Shown: one piece after another, positions 30,051-38,968 of the stretch
How positions within the stretch are numbered: the stretch's first letter is position 1
Layout of the letters: each line of letters begins with the position of its first letter
DNA from: Enterobacteriaceae bacterium ESL0689
Lineage (GTDB): Bacteria; Pseudomonadota; Gammaproteobacteria; Enterobacterales; Enterobacteriaceae
Direction of reading: 5' to 3'
DNA length: 64,000 nucleotides
NCBI GenBank assembly: GCA_029433525.1
Contig: JAQTIF010000001.1
Span: 1,922,001-1,986,000 of the forward strand
The notes under the pieces: model-generated
Database searches by the model: none
What the model was told of the DNA's origin: nothing
What the model saw: only the letters and a program-made list of their open reading frames with translations
Position numbers and translations under genes: made by a program

Positions 30051-30200
30051 TTAGCGCCTGGCCCATCAGGCTATTTTACTTACCATTTTGGCCCTGGGCA
30101 GTGCTCGAAATCCTCACGTACTCCGTGTACGCTGCGGTTTCTCCGCGCTGTCCGTGTCCAAACTGGCTGCGCCAATAACGCCTGATGGGCCAGGCGCTTA
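30051..30200 (+). repeat. Full-length 150-bp intergenic element, best copy
   Basis: The left end TTAGCGCCTGGCCCATCAGG and the right end CCTGATGGGCCAGGCGCTTA are inverse complements except for one outer base. Inside, GGGCAG pairs with CTGTCC, GAAA with TTTC, CGTAC with GTACG, and TTTGG with CCAAA, so the whole element can fold into one long stem. It occupies the place of rssA between ychJ and rssB. Small frames that cross it are accidental. Confidence 0.88.
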
Positions 30201-30341
30201 GTACCTTGTGATAACGTTATCGTGTTGGCAGAGGGCTGGACTTCTTTCCGCGTTGTCTATCTCCTCATACTCAGTCAATATGAAGAGAAGATAGTATCAG
30301 TGAGATACCACTATTTTATTTCGGCAGTCAGAGGAGACGCT

Positions 30342-31355
30342 ATGACACAGCCACTGGCAGGAAAACAGATTCTGATCGTGGAAGACGAAGCCGTTTTCAG
30401 CACGCTTTTGCAGAGCTGGCTGGTTTCATTAGGGGCGACAACGGTGCTGGCTTCGGAAGGTATTGAAGCGCTGAAAAAAGTGGCTGAGTCGGAACCTGAT
30501 TTGATGATTTGTGATATCTCAATGCCAGGAATGGATGGCTTGCAACTGGTTGAGAGTTTGCGTAATCAGGGCAATCAACTGCCAGTGCTGATGATTTCAG
30601 CAACCGAAAATATGACCGATGTCGCGCAAGCGATGCGTCTGGGAGTGCAGGATATAATCTTAAAGCCGATAAAAGATTTTAATTTATTGCGCGAAACGGT
30701 CTACGCCTGTTTATATCCCACCATGTTCAATTCACGGGTGAAAGAAGAAGCGCATTTATTTGCTGACTGGGATGCACTGGTGAATGATCCCTCAGCGGCA
30801 TCACGGCTGTTGCAGAACCTGCAGCCCCCCGTGCAACAGGAAGTCTCACAGTGCCATATTCGTTATCGTCAGTTGGTTCTGGCCGACAGGCCGGGGCTGG
30901 TGCTTGATATTGCACCATTATCGGAAAACGATGTGGCTTTTTATTGTCTGGATGTGACGCGAGCGGGTGATAATGGTGTTCTGGCAGCATTATTGCTACG
31001 GGTATTATTTAATAGTCTGTTACAAAAACCATTAATTCATCAGGGACAACAGTTACCCGAGATGGCAGATTTGTTAAATAAAGTGAATCAATTACTGCGG
31101 CAGGCGAGTTTACCGGGGCAATTTCCTCTGCTGGCAGGCTATTATCGTCACGATTCACAAAATTTAACATTAGCTTCCGCCGGCCTGGACGCTATTTTGA
31201 ATACCGGTGGGCAACAGATTCCGCTTAGTGTCGGGGTTCCCTTAGGCACATTAGGTGAGGTTTATTTCAATCAAATAAGTGAGCACTGTCGTTCATGGGA
31301 ATGCCTGGTCTGGGGAAAGGGAGGACGTCTGCGTTTAATGTTGTCTGCGAAATGA
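30342..31355 (+). CDS. rssB: Two-component response regulator RssB (adaptor for RpoS proteolysis)
   Basis: RssB binds sigma S and delivers it to ClpXP for degradation during growth. The start MTQPLAGKQILIVEDEAVFS after GAGGAGAC gives 337 residues, exactly as in E. coli; in-frame ATGs upstream run into unrelated sequence. The receiver domain has the acidic pair in VEDE, the phospho-acceptor in MICDISMPGMDG (Asp58 equivalent) and a Lys in LKPIKD. The C-terminal half is a degenerate PP2C-like domain (FYCLDVTRAGDNGVLAALLL). Its usual upstream partner rssA is missing. Confidence 0.95.
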   Translation: MTQPLAGKQILIVEDEAVFSTLLQSWLVSLGATTVLASEGIEALKKVAESEPDLMICDISMPGMDGLQLVESLRNQGNQLPVLMISATENMTDVAQAMRLGVQDIILKPIKDFNLLRETVYACLYPTMFNSRVKEEAHLFADWDALVNDPSAASRLLQNLQPPVQQEVSQCHIRYRQLVLADRPGLVLDIAPLSENDVAFYCLDVTRAGDNGVLAALLLRVLFNSLLQKPLIHQGQQLPEMADLLNKVNQLLRQASLPGQFPLLAGYYRHDSQNLTLASAGLDAILNTGGQQIPLSVGVPLGTLGEVYFNQISEHCRSWECLVWGKGGRLRLMLSAK

Positions 31356-31583
31356 ACAGTTATATCGGTATCTATATCTGTTTTCATGATTTGCCGTCAT
31401 CGGGATAGCAGGGAATAACGATATCAATATCAAACTTTCTTCTGTGGTGCTACTATTTGGGCTGATAAGTAAAAGCCCTGAATCAATAAAATATGAATCT
31501 TTTTACCCCAGTTCTGTCTGAGTGAACTGAGATAATGAGCAGATTAATAAAAGTTTGAAAAACAAACAGACAAGGAGATATCG

Positions 31584-32486
31584 ATGACTGCCTCTCATTC
31601 TAAAGTAAAAAAAGCGGTTATCCCGGTTGCAGGATTAGGTACCAGGATGCTTCCTGCGACTAAGGCTATTCCAAAAGAAATGTTGCCATTAGTCGATAAG
31701 CCTTTAATTCAGTATGTTGTTAATGAGTGTATCGCCGCCGGGATTGCAGAAATTGTTCTGGTTACTCACTCTTCGAAAAACTCGATCGAAAACCATTTTG
31801 ACACCAGTTTTGAACTGGAAGCCATGCTGGAAAAACGTGTTAAACGCCAGTTGTTGGAAGAAATTCAATCTATTTGCCCACCCCATGTCACGATTATCCA
31901 GGTTCGCCAGGGGCTGGCCAAAGGTCTTGGTCATGCGGTTCTGTGCGCACATTCGGTGGTCGGAGATGAGCCAGTCGCCGTTGTTTTGCCGGATGTTATT
32001 CTGGATGAATATGAATCGGATCTGTGCCGTGACAATCTGGCAGAGATGATTGCCCGGTTTGATGAAACCGGTGTCAGTCAGATTATGGTGGAGCCTGTCG
32101 CTGATGTCACTGCTTATGGTGTCGTTAATTGTAAAGGTGAATCGTTACAGCCTGGTGAAAGTATTCCCATGGTGGGTGTGGTGGAAAAACCGAAAGCAGA
32201 TGTGGCACCTTCGAATCTTGCCATTGTCGGTCGCTATGTATTAAGTGCTGATATCTGGCCACTATTAGCCAAGACGCCTCCAGGTGCGGGTGATGAAATT
32301 CAGTTAACAGACGCTATTGATATGCTGATAGAGCAAGAAACCGTTGAAGCGTATCATATGAAAGGCAAAAGCCATGACTGCGGAAATAAGCTGGGTTATA
32401 TGGAAGCTTTCGTCGAGTATGGTATTCGCCATGACGCTTTGGGAGAGGACTTTAAAGCCTGGCTGAAAGAAACTATCGAAAAGTAA
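31584..32486 (+). CDS. galU: UTP-glucose-1-phosphate uridylyltransferase
   Basis: GalU makes UDP-glucose from UTP and glucose 1-phosphate. UDP-glucose feeds LPS core, trehalose, osmoregulated glucans and galactose metabolism. The 300-residue cytosolic enzyme has the nucleotidyl-transferase signature [20 protein letters not shown] near residue 17, VVEKPK in the centre and FVEYGIRHD near the end. An AAGGAGATATC ribosome site precedes the ATG. It converges with hns on a shared terminator. Confidence 0.97.
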   Translation: MTASHSKVKKAVIPVAGLGTRMLPATKAIPKEMLPLVDKPLIQYVVNECIAAGIAEIVLVTHSSKNSIENHFDTSFELEAMLEKRVKRQLLEEIQSICPPHVTIIQVRQGLAKGLGHAVLCAHSVVGDEPVAVVLPDVILDEYESDLCRDNLAEMIARFDETGVSQIMVEPVADVTAYGVVNCKGESLQPGESIPMVGVVEKPKADVAPSNLAIVGRYVLSADIWPLLAKTPPGAGDEIQLTDAIDMLIEQETVEAYHMKGKSHDCGNKLGYMEAFVEYGIRHDALGEDFKAWLKETIEK

Positions 32487-32561
32487 TTGTTTTCAATAGC
32501 GATAATAATCGTGGTATGTCAGTTTTTGGCGATGCAACGTTAGCTATGCGAATCGGATAAG

Positions 32562-32589
32562 AAAAATCCCGCGTTAGCGGGATTTTTTT
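32562..32589. terminator. Bidirectional terminator between galU and hns
   Basis: AAAAATCCCGC, loop GTTA, GCGGGATTTTTTT: a strong stem with A and T runs on both sides that serves the two convergent genes. Confidence 0.9.
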
Positions 32590-32603
32590 AATGCAAAACG
32601 TTA

Positions 32604-33011
32604 TTAAAGCAGGAAATCGTCCAGCGTTTTATTCTCTTCATCGATGGCTTTTTTGATTACAGCCGGCGTCCGTCCCTGGCCAGTCCAGGTTTTAGTCTCA
32701 CCATTTTCATCAATATAGCTGTATTTCGCCGGACGAGCCGCACGTTTAGTTTTGGTGCCTGCTTTGGTCGCTGACATAGTATTAACTAGCTCATTGAGAT
32801 CAATACCATCAGCGATCAACATTTCACGATATTGTTGCAGCTTACGAGTCCGCTCTTCAATTTCTGCGGCTGCGGCAGTTTCTTCTTCACGACGTTCGTT
32901 GACAACAACTTCTAATTTTTCCAGCATTTCCTCTAATGTTTCGAGGGTACACTCTCTGGCCTGAGCGCGGAGAGTACGGATATTGTTCAAAATTTTAAGT
33001 GCTTCGCTCAT
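32604..33011 (-). CDS. hns: DNA-binding global silencer H-NS
   Basis: H-NS binds curved AT-rich DNA, forms filaments and silences acquired genes. The start [20 protein letters not shown] at 33011 gives 135 residues (E. coli 137); 13 upstream in-frame residues are not conserved. The coiled-coil dimerisation region covers residues 1-80, and the DNA-binding hook [15 protein letters not shown] lies near 107-121. The C-terminus ends DFLL and lacks the IKQ tail of E. coli. The AT-rich TadG-like region at 12-15 kb is a plausible target. Confidence 0.97.
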   Translation of the reverse strand: MSEALKILNNIRTLRAQARECTLETLEEMLEKLEVVVNERREEETAAAAEIEERTRKLQQYREMLIADGIDLNELVNTMSATKAGTKTKRAARPAKYSYIDENGETKTWTGQGRTPAVIKKAIDEENKTLDDFLL

Positions 33012-33606
33012 TGTAGTAATCTCAAATTTATACTGGGGGAGAACAAACATGGCTGTAATAATAGAATGATATAATCAGATGTGCAATAGGCAAGGGGGAT
33101 ATGAATTCAAATTAATTGTTATTTAGCGGTTGGTTTATTTAATTTAAGCTAAATTTTCGTACAATTTCACATCTGAAACTACGCAACGCTTAAGCCGACG
33201 CTACCGGGAAAGTTAGATTTTCAGATACTCCTGCGGCAAATTCATACTTTTCCGCTATAAATATTCTCTTGCAAAATTAGGGGATTAGGCATGATAGTCG
33301 CTAATATAATACAGTGGATAACGACTCAATATTAGGTACCTGATGACAAGCTTTATATTGGTTTTATTGCCAGGCGCTTTACCCGGCTGGACATATCAGG
33401 TAAAAATCAAAACCGTTGTTGGCTGATTAGCCATGCATTTATTGACCAGTGATGACAGGCATTATTCAGCAGATAACCGTTGCTGCAATTAAAGAAGAGT
33501 CGGTCAGTCACGATCATGACGTGCGTGCCGGAAAGGGCAGGGTGTCACAGGAAATATGTTACAATTTTATTGAAGTGAAACACTTTTGATTGGGATTATG
33601 TCACTG
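33012..33606. other. AT-rich hns-tdk intergenic region
   Basis: About 590 bases that hold the divergent hns and tdk promoters. Runs of A and T near 33060-33170 fit the autoregulated hns promoter. I see no gene, RNA or copy of the dispersed element here. Confidence 0.5.
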
Positions 33607-34227
33607 ATGGCTCAACTCTATTTTTACTATTCTGCCATGAACGCAGGTAAATCCACGGCCTTATTGCAGTCAGCGTATAATTATCAGGAAAGGGGTATGC
33701 GTGCCCTGGTTTATACCGCTGAAATTGATGACCGCTTTGGTGCGGGTAAGGTGAGTTCAAGGATTGGTCTGTCATCTCCCGCCAGGCTATTTAATCCGCA
33801 AACGGATTTATTGACGGATATTACCGCGGCACATGCACAGCAGCCGGTTCATTGTGTTCTGGTGGATGAAAGCCAGTTTCTGACGCGCGAACAGGTATTT
33901 GCATTGTCTGAAGTCGTTGACAAGCTGGCTATTCCGGTGCTGTGTTACGGATTGCGAACGGATTTTCGCGGTGAATTATTCGGTGGTAGTCAGTATTTGC
34001 TGGCGTGGGCGGATAAGCTGGTTGAATTAAAAACGATCTGTTTTTGTGGTCGTAAAGCTGGCATGGTGCTTCGTCTCGATCAACAAGGGCGCCCTTATAA
34101 TAGTGGGGAACAGGTGGTTATTGGAGGCAATGAATGCTATGTGTCTGTCTGTCGTAAGCATTATAAAGAAGCCTTACAGCTGGCATCATTGAGTGAGGTA
34201 CAGAATAAATACACCCCAGGCAAGTAA
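33607..34227 (+). CDS. tdk: Thymidine kinase
   Basis: This enzyme phosphorylates thymidine to dTMP in nucleoside salvage. I chose [20 protein letters not shown] at 33607 (206 residues; E. coli 205) because GGGA at 33592-33595 is eleven bases away; the upstream ATG at 33598 is too close to it. The P-loop is NAGKST and the catalytic Glu lies in VLVDESQFL. The lid and zinc region has [14 protein letters not shown], followed by [10 protein letters not shown], giving four Cys in all. It is a type II thymidine kinase. Confidence 0.95.
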   Translation: MAQLYFYYSAMNAGKSTALLQSAYNYQERGMRALVYTAEIDDRFGAGKVSSRIGLSSPARLFNPQTDLLTDITAAHAQQPVHCVLVDESQFLTREQVFALSEVVDKLAIPVLCYGLRTDFRGELFGGSQYLLAWADKLVELKTICFCGRKAGMVLRLDQQGRPYNSGEQVVIGGNECYVSVCRKHYKEALQLASLSEVQNKYTPGK

Positions 34228-34348
34228 CAGCTTCCCGATGGCTATCAGTGGCATTTCTGACGCCTGATGGCAGGTTGATACGACTTTTTTACCTGTGAGA
34301 TAAATTTCGCGGAAATAGTTATATCACTTTATATTGATTGTGCATTAA

Positions 34349-34485
34349 TTAGCGCCTGACCTATCAGTCTATTTGACTGGCTATTTTGGCCCTCGGCAGT
34401 GCGCGAAATCCTCACGTACTACCTGTACGCTACGGTTTCTCCGCGTTGTCCGTGTATCAATAACGCCTGATGGACCAGGTGCCCG
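34349..34485 (+). repeat. 150-bp intergenic element, diverged copy
   Basis: It begins TTAGCGCCTGACCTATCAGT and keeps GAAATCCTCACGTACTACCT, GTACGCTACGGTTTCTCCGC and CAATAACGCCTGATGGACCA. The segment AAACTGGCTGCGC is lost and the right end has decayed to GGTGCCC. Confidence 0.75.
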
Positions 34486-34546
34486 GTCACTAATCTCTCC
34501 GATAAGCCAGGCAATCAACGATGTATTAACTGAAGGTGGCTGAAAA

Positions 34547-34576
34547 AAAGCCCTGTTCTGAAAAAACAGGGCTTTT
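34547..34576 (-). terminator. Terminator of adhE
   Basis: AAAAGCCCTGTT and AACAGGGCTTTT form a twelve-base-pair stem around a six-base loop, just past the adhE stop. On the minus strand it ends in a U-run. Confidence 0.9.
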
Positions 34577-34596
34577 ATCAGTGCAAGATATGTCGA

Positions 34597-37278
34597 TTAA
34601 GCTGATTTTTTCGCTTTTTTATCCGCGTTTTTTGTAACTACAGGCTTCTGGGGTTCTTCCGTGACGGCCGCTTCACTAAACGCTTTACCATAGAAAGTAT
34701 CCAGCAGGATCTGCTTTAATTCAGAAATTAAAGGATAACGCGGGTTAGCGCCAGTACACTGGTCATCAAATGCGTCTTCGGATAATTTATCAACATGGGC
34801 CATGAAGTCCGCTTCCTGAATCCCGGCTTCACGAATCGATTTGGGGATACCCAGTTCAGCCTTAAGACTTTCCAGCCATGCCAGCAGTTTTTCAATTTTC
34901 TCTGCGGTACGATCGCCGGGTGCACTCAATCCCAGGTGATCGGCAATTTCGGCATACCGACGGCGAGCCTGTGGCCGATCATACTGGCTGAAGGCGGTCT
35001 GTTTCGTCGGATTATCGTTGGCATTGTAACGAATGACGTTACAGATCAGCAAAGCATTGGCCAGACCATGCGGAATATGGAACTGAGATCCCAGTTTATG
35101 GGCCATAGAGTGGCAGACACCGAGAAACGCATTAGCAAAGGCGATACCCGCGATAGTTGCCGCACTATGGACACGTTCGCGTGCCAGCGGATTCTTTGCT
35201 CCCTCATGGTAGGAGGCGGGCAGATTTTCCTTCAGTAGTTTCAGCGCCTGCAACGCCTGGCCATCGGAAAATTCAGAGGCCAGTACAGAAACGTAAGCTT
35301 CCAGCGCATGAGTAACCGCATCCAGCCCTCCGAATGCGCATAAAGATTTAGGCATATCCATGACCAGATTGGCATCGACAATGGCGATATCAGGGGTCAG
35401 AGCATAGTCTGCCAGCGGATATTTCTGTCCTGTTGCATCATCGGTGACCACCGCAAATGGCGTCACTTCTGAACCTGTACCGGAAGTGGTGGTGATAGCG
35501 ACCATTTTCGCTTTGACTCCCATTTTGGGGAATTTATAGATCCGTTTGCGGATGTCCATAAAACGTAAAGCCAGATCCTCAAAATGGGTTTCCGGATGTT
35601 CATACATCACCCAGATAATTTTCGCGGCGTCCATCGGAGAACCACCACCCAGCGCGATAATCACGTCCGGTTTGAACGAATTGGCCAGATCGGCCCCTTT
35701 ACGCACAACAGTTAATGTCGGGTCGGCTTCTACTTCAAAGAAGACTTCGGTTTCCACCCCTGCGGCTTTCAGGACCGAGGTGATTTGATCAGCATAGCCG
35801 TTGTTAAACAGAAAACGGTCAGTCACGATAAGCGCACGTTTGTGTCCGTCAGTAATCACTTCATCCAGCGCGATGGGCAAAGAACCCCGGCGGAAATAGA
35901 TAGATTTCGGAAGCTTATGCCACAACATATTTTCAGCTCGCTTAGCGACAGTTTTCTTGTTGATCAGATGTTTTGGGCCCACATTTTCCGAGATGGAATT
36001 CCCTCCCCAGGAACCACAGCCTAAAGTAAGGGAAGGGGCGAGCTTGAAGTTGTACAGATCACCAATACCCCCCTGAGAGGCGGGAGTATTAATCAGTATC
36101 CGTGCCGTTTTCATTTTCTGGCCAAAATAGGTGACGCGATCAGGCTGATTGTCCTGATCGGTATACAGACAAGAGGTATGTCCGATACCGCCCATTGCCA
36201 CCAGTTTTTCTGCTTTATCAACGGCGTCTTCGAAGTTCTTTGCCCGGTACATCGCCAGTGTGGGGGAGAGCTTTTCATGGGCAAAGGGTTCGCTTTCATT
36301 GATGTCGGTGACTTCACCGATCAGGATCTTGGTCGTCACCGGGACATCAAAGCCAGCCATTTGGGCAATCTTATATGCCGGCTGACCGACAATGGCAGCA
36401 TTGAGTGCGCCGTTTTTCAGGATTGTATCCTGCACGGCTTTCAGTTCTTTACCTTGCAGCAAATAACCACCATGACTGGCAAAACGTTCACGCACCGCAT
36501 CATATATAGCATCAACAACGACAACAGACTGTTCTGATGCACAAATAACACCGTTATCGAACGTTTTAGACATCAGCACAGAAGCGACAGCACGTTTAAC
36601 ATCGGCGGTTTCATCAATCACCACTGGCGTATTACCCGCGCCGACACCGATAGCCGGTTTACCAGAACTGTAAGCCGCTTTGACCATACCCGGGCCACCT
36701 GTTGCGAGGATCAGATTAATATCCGGGTGGTGCATAAGGGCATTAGAAAGCTCAACCGACGGGCTATCTATCCAGCCGATCAAATCCTTTGGCGCACCGG
36801 CAGCAATGGCGGCTTGTAACACGATCGCCGCCGCTTTATTGGTGGCCTCTTTCGCCCGGGGATGTGGCGAGAAGATGATCGCATTGCGGGTTTTCAGACT
36901 AATCAGTGATTTAAATATCGCGGTGGAAGTCGGGTTGGTGGTCGGAACGATACCACAAATAATGCCGATAGGTTCAGCGATAGTGATGGTGCCGAAAGTA
37001 TCATCTTCAGACAACACGCCACAGGTTTTTTCATCTTTATAGGCATTATAGATATATTCGGAAGCAAAGTGATTTTTAATGACTTTGTCTTCGACAATCC
37101 CCATCCCTGATTCTGCCACCGCCATTTTGGCGAGCGGGATCCGCGCATCCGCCGCCGCTAATGCGGCAGCGCGGAAGATCTTATCCACTTGTTCCTGAGT
37201 GAAACCGGCATATTCACGCTGAGCTTTTTTTACCCGCTCTACGAGGGCGTTAAGTTCAGCAACATTGGTAACAGCCAT
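34597..37278 (-). CDS. adhE: Bifunctional aldehyde-alcohol dehydrogenase AdhE
   Basis: AdhE converts acetyl-CoA to acetaldehyde and then ethanol with two NADH, the main ethanol fermentation route; it assembles into filaments (spirosomes). The protein is 893 residues (E. coli 891). The N-terminal aldehyde dehydrogenase domain has the catalytic Cys in GVICASEQS near residue 246. The C-terminal iron-dependent alcohol dehydrogenase domain starts near 450 and has GGGSPMDAAKIIWVMYEHPE, and the metal-binding His residues lie in the GVCHSMAHKLGSQFHIPHGL region. The promoter lies in the long upstream region with a Cra-like site and a repeat copy. Confidence 0.97.
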   Translation of the reverse strand: MAVTNVAELNALVERVKKAQREYAGFTQEQVDKIFRAAALAAADARIPLAKMAVAESGMGIVEDKVIKNHFASEYIYNAYKDEKTCGVLSEDDTFGTITIAEPIGIICGIVPTTNPTSTAIFKSLISLKTRNAIIFSPHPRAKEATNKAAAIVLQAAIAAGAPKDLIGWIDSPSVELSNALMHHPDINLILATGGPGMVKAAYSSGKPAIGVGAGNTPVVIDETADVKRAVASVLMSKTFDNGVICASEQSVVVVDAIYDAVRERFASHGGYLLQGKELKAVQDTILKNGALNAAIVGQPAYKIAQMAGFDVPVTTKILIGEVTDINESEPFAHEKLSPTLAMYRAKNFEDAVDKAEKLVAMGGIGHTSCLYTDQDNQPDRVTYFGQKMKTARILINTPASQGGIGDLYNFKLAPSLTLGCGSWGGNSISENVGPKHLINKKTVAKRAENMLWHKLPKSIYFRRGSLPIALDEVITDGHKRALIVTDRFLFNNGYADQITSVLKAAGVETEVFFEVEADPTLTVVRKGADLANSFKPDVIIALGGGSPMDAAKIIWVMYEHPETHFEDLALRFMDIRKRIYKFPKMGVKAKMVAITTTSGTGSEVTPFAVVTDDATGQKYPLADYALTPDIAIVDANLVMDMPKSLCAFGGLDAVTHALEAYVSVLASEFSDGQALQALKLLKENLPASYHEGAKNPLARERVHSAATIAGIAFANAFLGVCHSMAHKLGSQFHIPHGLANALLICNVIRYNANDNPTKQTAFSQYDRPQARRRYAEIADHLGLSAPGDRTAEKIEKLLAWLESLKAELGIPKSIREAGIQEADFMAHVDKLSEDAFDDQCTGANPRYPLISELKQILLDTFYGKAFSEAAVTEEPQKPVVTKNADKKAKKSA

Positions 37279-37351
37279 AATGCTCTCCTGATAATGTTAA
37301 ACTTTTTTAGCAAATCAACCGCGTGATTCATCAGCGTAGATAGAGAGCGCA

Positions 37352-37426
37352 TACGGAGAACAGGGTTTCTCCACGCTGTCCGTATCCAGACTGGCTGCGT
37401 CAATAACCAGGTGGGTCAGGCGCTTA
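37352..37426 (+). repeat. Right half of the 150-bp element in the adhE upstream region
   Basis: It keeps GGTTTCTCCACGCTGTCCGT, ATCCAGACTGGCTGCGTCAA and the right end GGTGGGTCAGGCGCTTA. The left half is missing or unrecognisable. It lies 74-148 bases upstream of the adhE start codon, so it is probably within the long adhE leader transcript. Confidence 0.7.
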
Positions 37427-37551
37427 GTTTTATTGATTTACTAAAAAAGTTTATTTTTAGACACGCTGTCACCGTGCATAAAGTCGGGTACTTTTAGTAT
37501 GGTTACCCATTTCAACGGATTATTTATTGACCAGGATCAAATTTATACAAA

Positions 37552-37567
37552 GCTGACACCTTTCAGC
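37552..37567. promoter_or_regulatory. Possible Cra (FruR) site upstream of adhE
   Basis: GCTGACACCTTTCAGC is a 16-base near-palindrome close to the Cra consensus RCTGAAWCGNTTCAGC. Cra is known to repress adhE in E. coli. The distance to the adhE start is about 270 bases, which fits the long E. coli adhE leader. The rest of 37427-37772 is AT-rich promoter DNA for adhE and ychE. Confidence 0.5.
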
Positions 37568-37772
37568 AAGCGCATTTTGTGTACAAAAAACGTGATGATT
37601 TAATAAATATGTAAAATTGATAAATAAATGTTAATGGCTAATCAAAGGTGTGATGCCCCTATATTATGGCCGTTATGGTATTTATGAATGTATTTTTTAC
37701 CAGGATATTATATGGTTGCGCTATTAGCTGTATAACATCCGCCGCTAGCGTGAGTCATATCGGGAGTCTGCC

Positions 37773-38420
37773 GTGACGCAATTTTTGTTTGATTTTTCAA
37801 TTTATTTTAAGTTTTTTATTGGATTACTTGCTCTGGTGAATCCGATTGGTATCATCCCTGTTTTTATCAGTATGACCCGCGATCAAACGGTTACGGAGTG
37901 CAATAAAACCAATCTGACTGCGAATGCTTCTGTCGCAATTATTCTGTTGATATCCCTCTTTCTGGGTAACACTATTTTACAAATATTCGGGATATCTATT
38001 GATTCATTTCGTATTGCAGGAGGCATCCTGGTGGTGACTATCGCGATATCGATGGTCAGCGGTAAACTGGGAGAAGATAAACAAAATAAGCAGGAAAAAT
38101 CAGAAGCAGAGAGTCGTGATAGTATCGGTGTGGTGCCTCTGGCATTGCCGTTAATGGCAGGCCCTGGTGCTATCAGCTCAGTGATTGTCTGGGGTGCGCG
38201 TTATCATACCATTTTCCATCTTTTGGGGTTTTCCATCGCGATTATTATTTTCGCTGGATGTTGCTGGGGGATTTTCCGCATCGCTCCCTGGCTGGTTCGT
38301 CTGCTGGGACAAACCGGTATTAACGTCGTGACACGTATTATGGGGTTATTACTCATGTCGTTAGGTATTGAGTTTATTGTTACCGGCGTAAAAATATTAT
38401 TCCCTGGATTGCTGACTTAG
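37773..38420 (+). CDS. ychE: MarC-family inner-membrane protein YchE
   Basis: This 215-residue protein has six hydrophobic helices and belongs to the UPF0056/MarC family, whose function is not known. The N-terminal FFIGLLALVNPIGIIPVFIS and the central PLALPLMAGPGAISSVIVWG are the family signatures, placed symmetrically as an internal repeat. In E. coli it is followed by oppABCDF; those genes are absent here and the next gene is yciU on the other strand. Confidence 0.94.
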   Translation: MTQFLFDFSIYFKFFIGLLALVNPIGIIPVFISMTRDQTVTECNKTNLTANASVAIILLISLFLGNTILQIFGISIDSFRIAGGILVVTIAISMVSGKLGEDKQNKQEKSEAESRDSIGVVPLALPLMAGPGAISSVIVWGARYHTIFHLLGFSIAIIIFAGCCWGIFRIAPWLVRLLGQTGINVVTRIMGLLLMSLGIEFIVTGVKILFPGLLT

Positions 38421-38441
38421 TGCCTGGCCCCGCAGGTGCTA
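38417..38441 (+). repeat. Ends-only element-like hairpin at the ychE stop codon
   Basis: TTAGTGCCTGG, then CCC, then GCAGGTGCTA: the arms match the outer ends of the dispersed element. In RNA the two mismatched positions become G-U pairs. The TAG stop codon of ychE (38418-38420) lies inside the left arm. Confidence 0.5.
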
Positions 38442-38601
38442 TGGCTGGGGCGGAAAAACCGCTGCCTGGAGGTTATAGGTAAGAATTTCAGCGTCAGGAT
38501 GGTAAGGGAAATAGCCTGATGGAACAGGCTGTGAGTATCCGCCTTATCAGACGTCACGTTGATTTGGCGGAGTTGGTTATCCATTAACCGGATAGAAAAA
38601 A

Positions 38602-38937
38602 TCATTTTTCACGCCACAGAATATGGCATAGCTTATGTGCTTTATCACGGCAGAGCAGAATACGGGCAAAAATATCGGTAATATCATCATCGTCAGAATC
38701 AGCCAGTCCGATGACCACTTCTGCGAAGAAATCCGGGTTGAGATCGTAATCAACATGGTCTTGCCAGTCCGGGGCCGGATCAAATAATTCAGCGCCACCG
38801 CGCTCTTCAAACTGAAGATTAAAAAGGATGATATCGGCCGGTTCGAGATTATCCGCTGCCAGTTCGAGAAAAATATCATAAGCCTGCTCAAGCGTTTCAT
38901 CTTCGGTCAGGCGGTTATTTAAATCCATTGTGCTCAT
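38602..38937 (-). CDS. yciU: YciU family protein (UPF0263)
   Basis: This is a small acidic protein of about 111 residues that matches E. coli YciU (109) along its length: [20 protein letters not shown] and [20 protein letters not shown] are almost unchanged. Its negative charge has led to suggestions of DNA mimicry, which are not established. Starts at 38943, 38937 or 38928 are possible; none has a clear ribosome site, and I chose the one closest to the family length. It precedes clsA on the opposite side from the missing opp genes. Confidence 0.9.
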   Translation of the reverse strand: MSTMDLNNRLTEDETLEQAYDIFLELAADNLEPADIILFNLQFEERGGAELFDPAPDWQDHVDYDLNPDFFAEVVIGLADSDDDDITDIFARILLCRDKAHKLCHILWREK

Positions 38938-38968
38938 TACCATTGATCAACTGTTTGCCCGCTACGTT

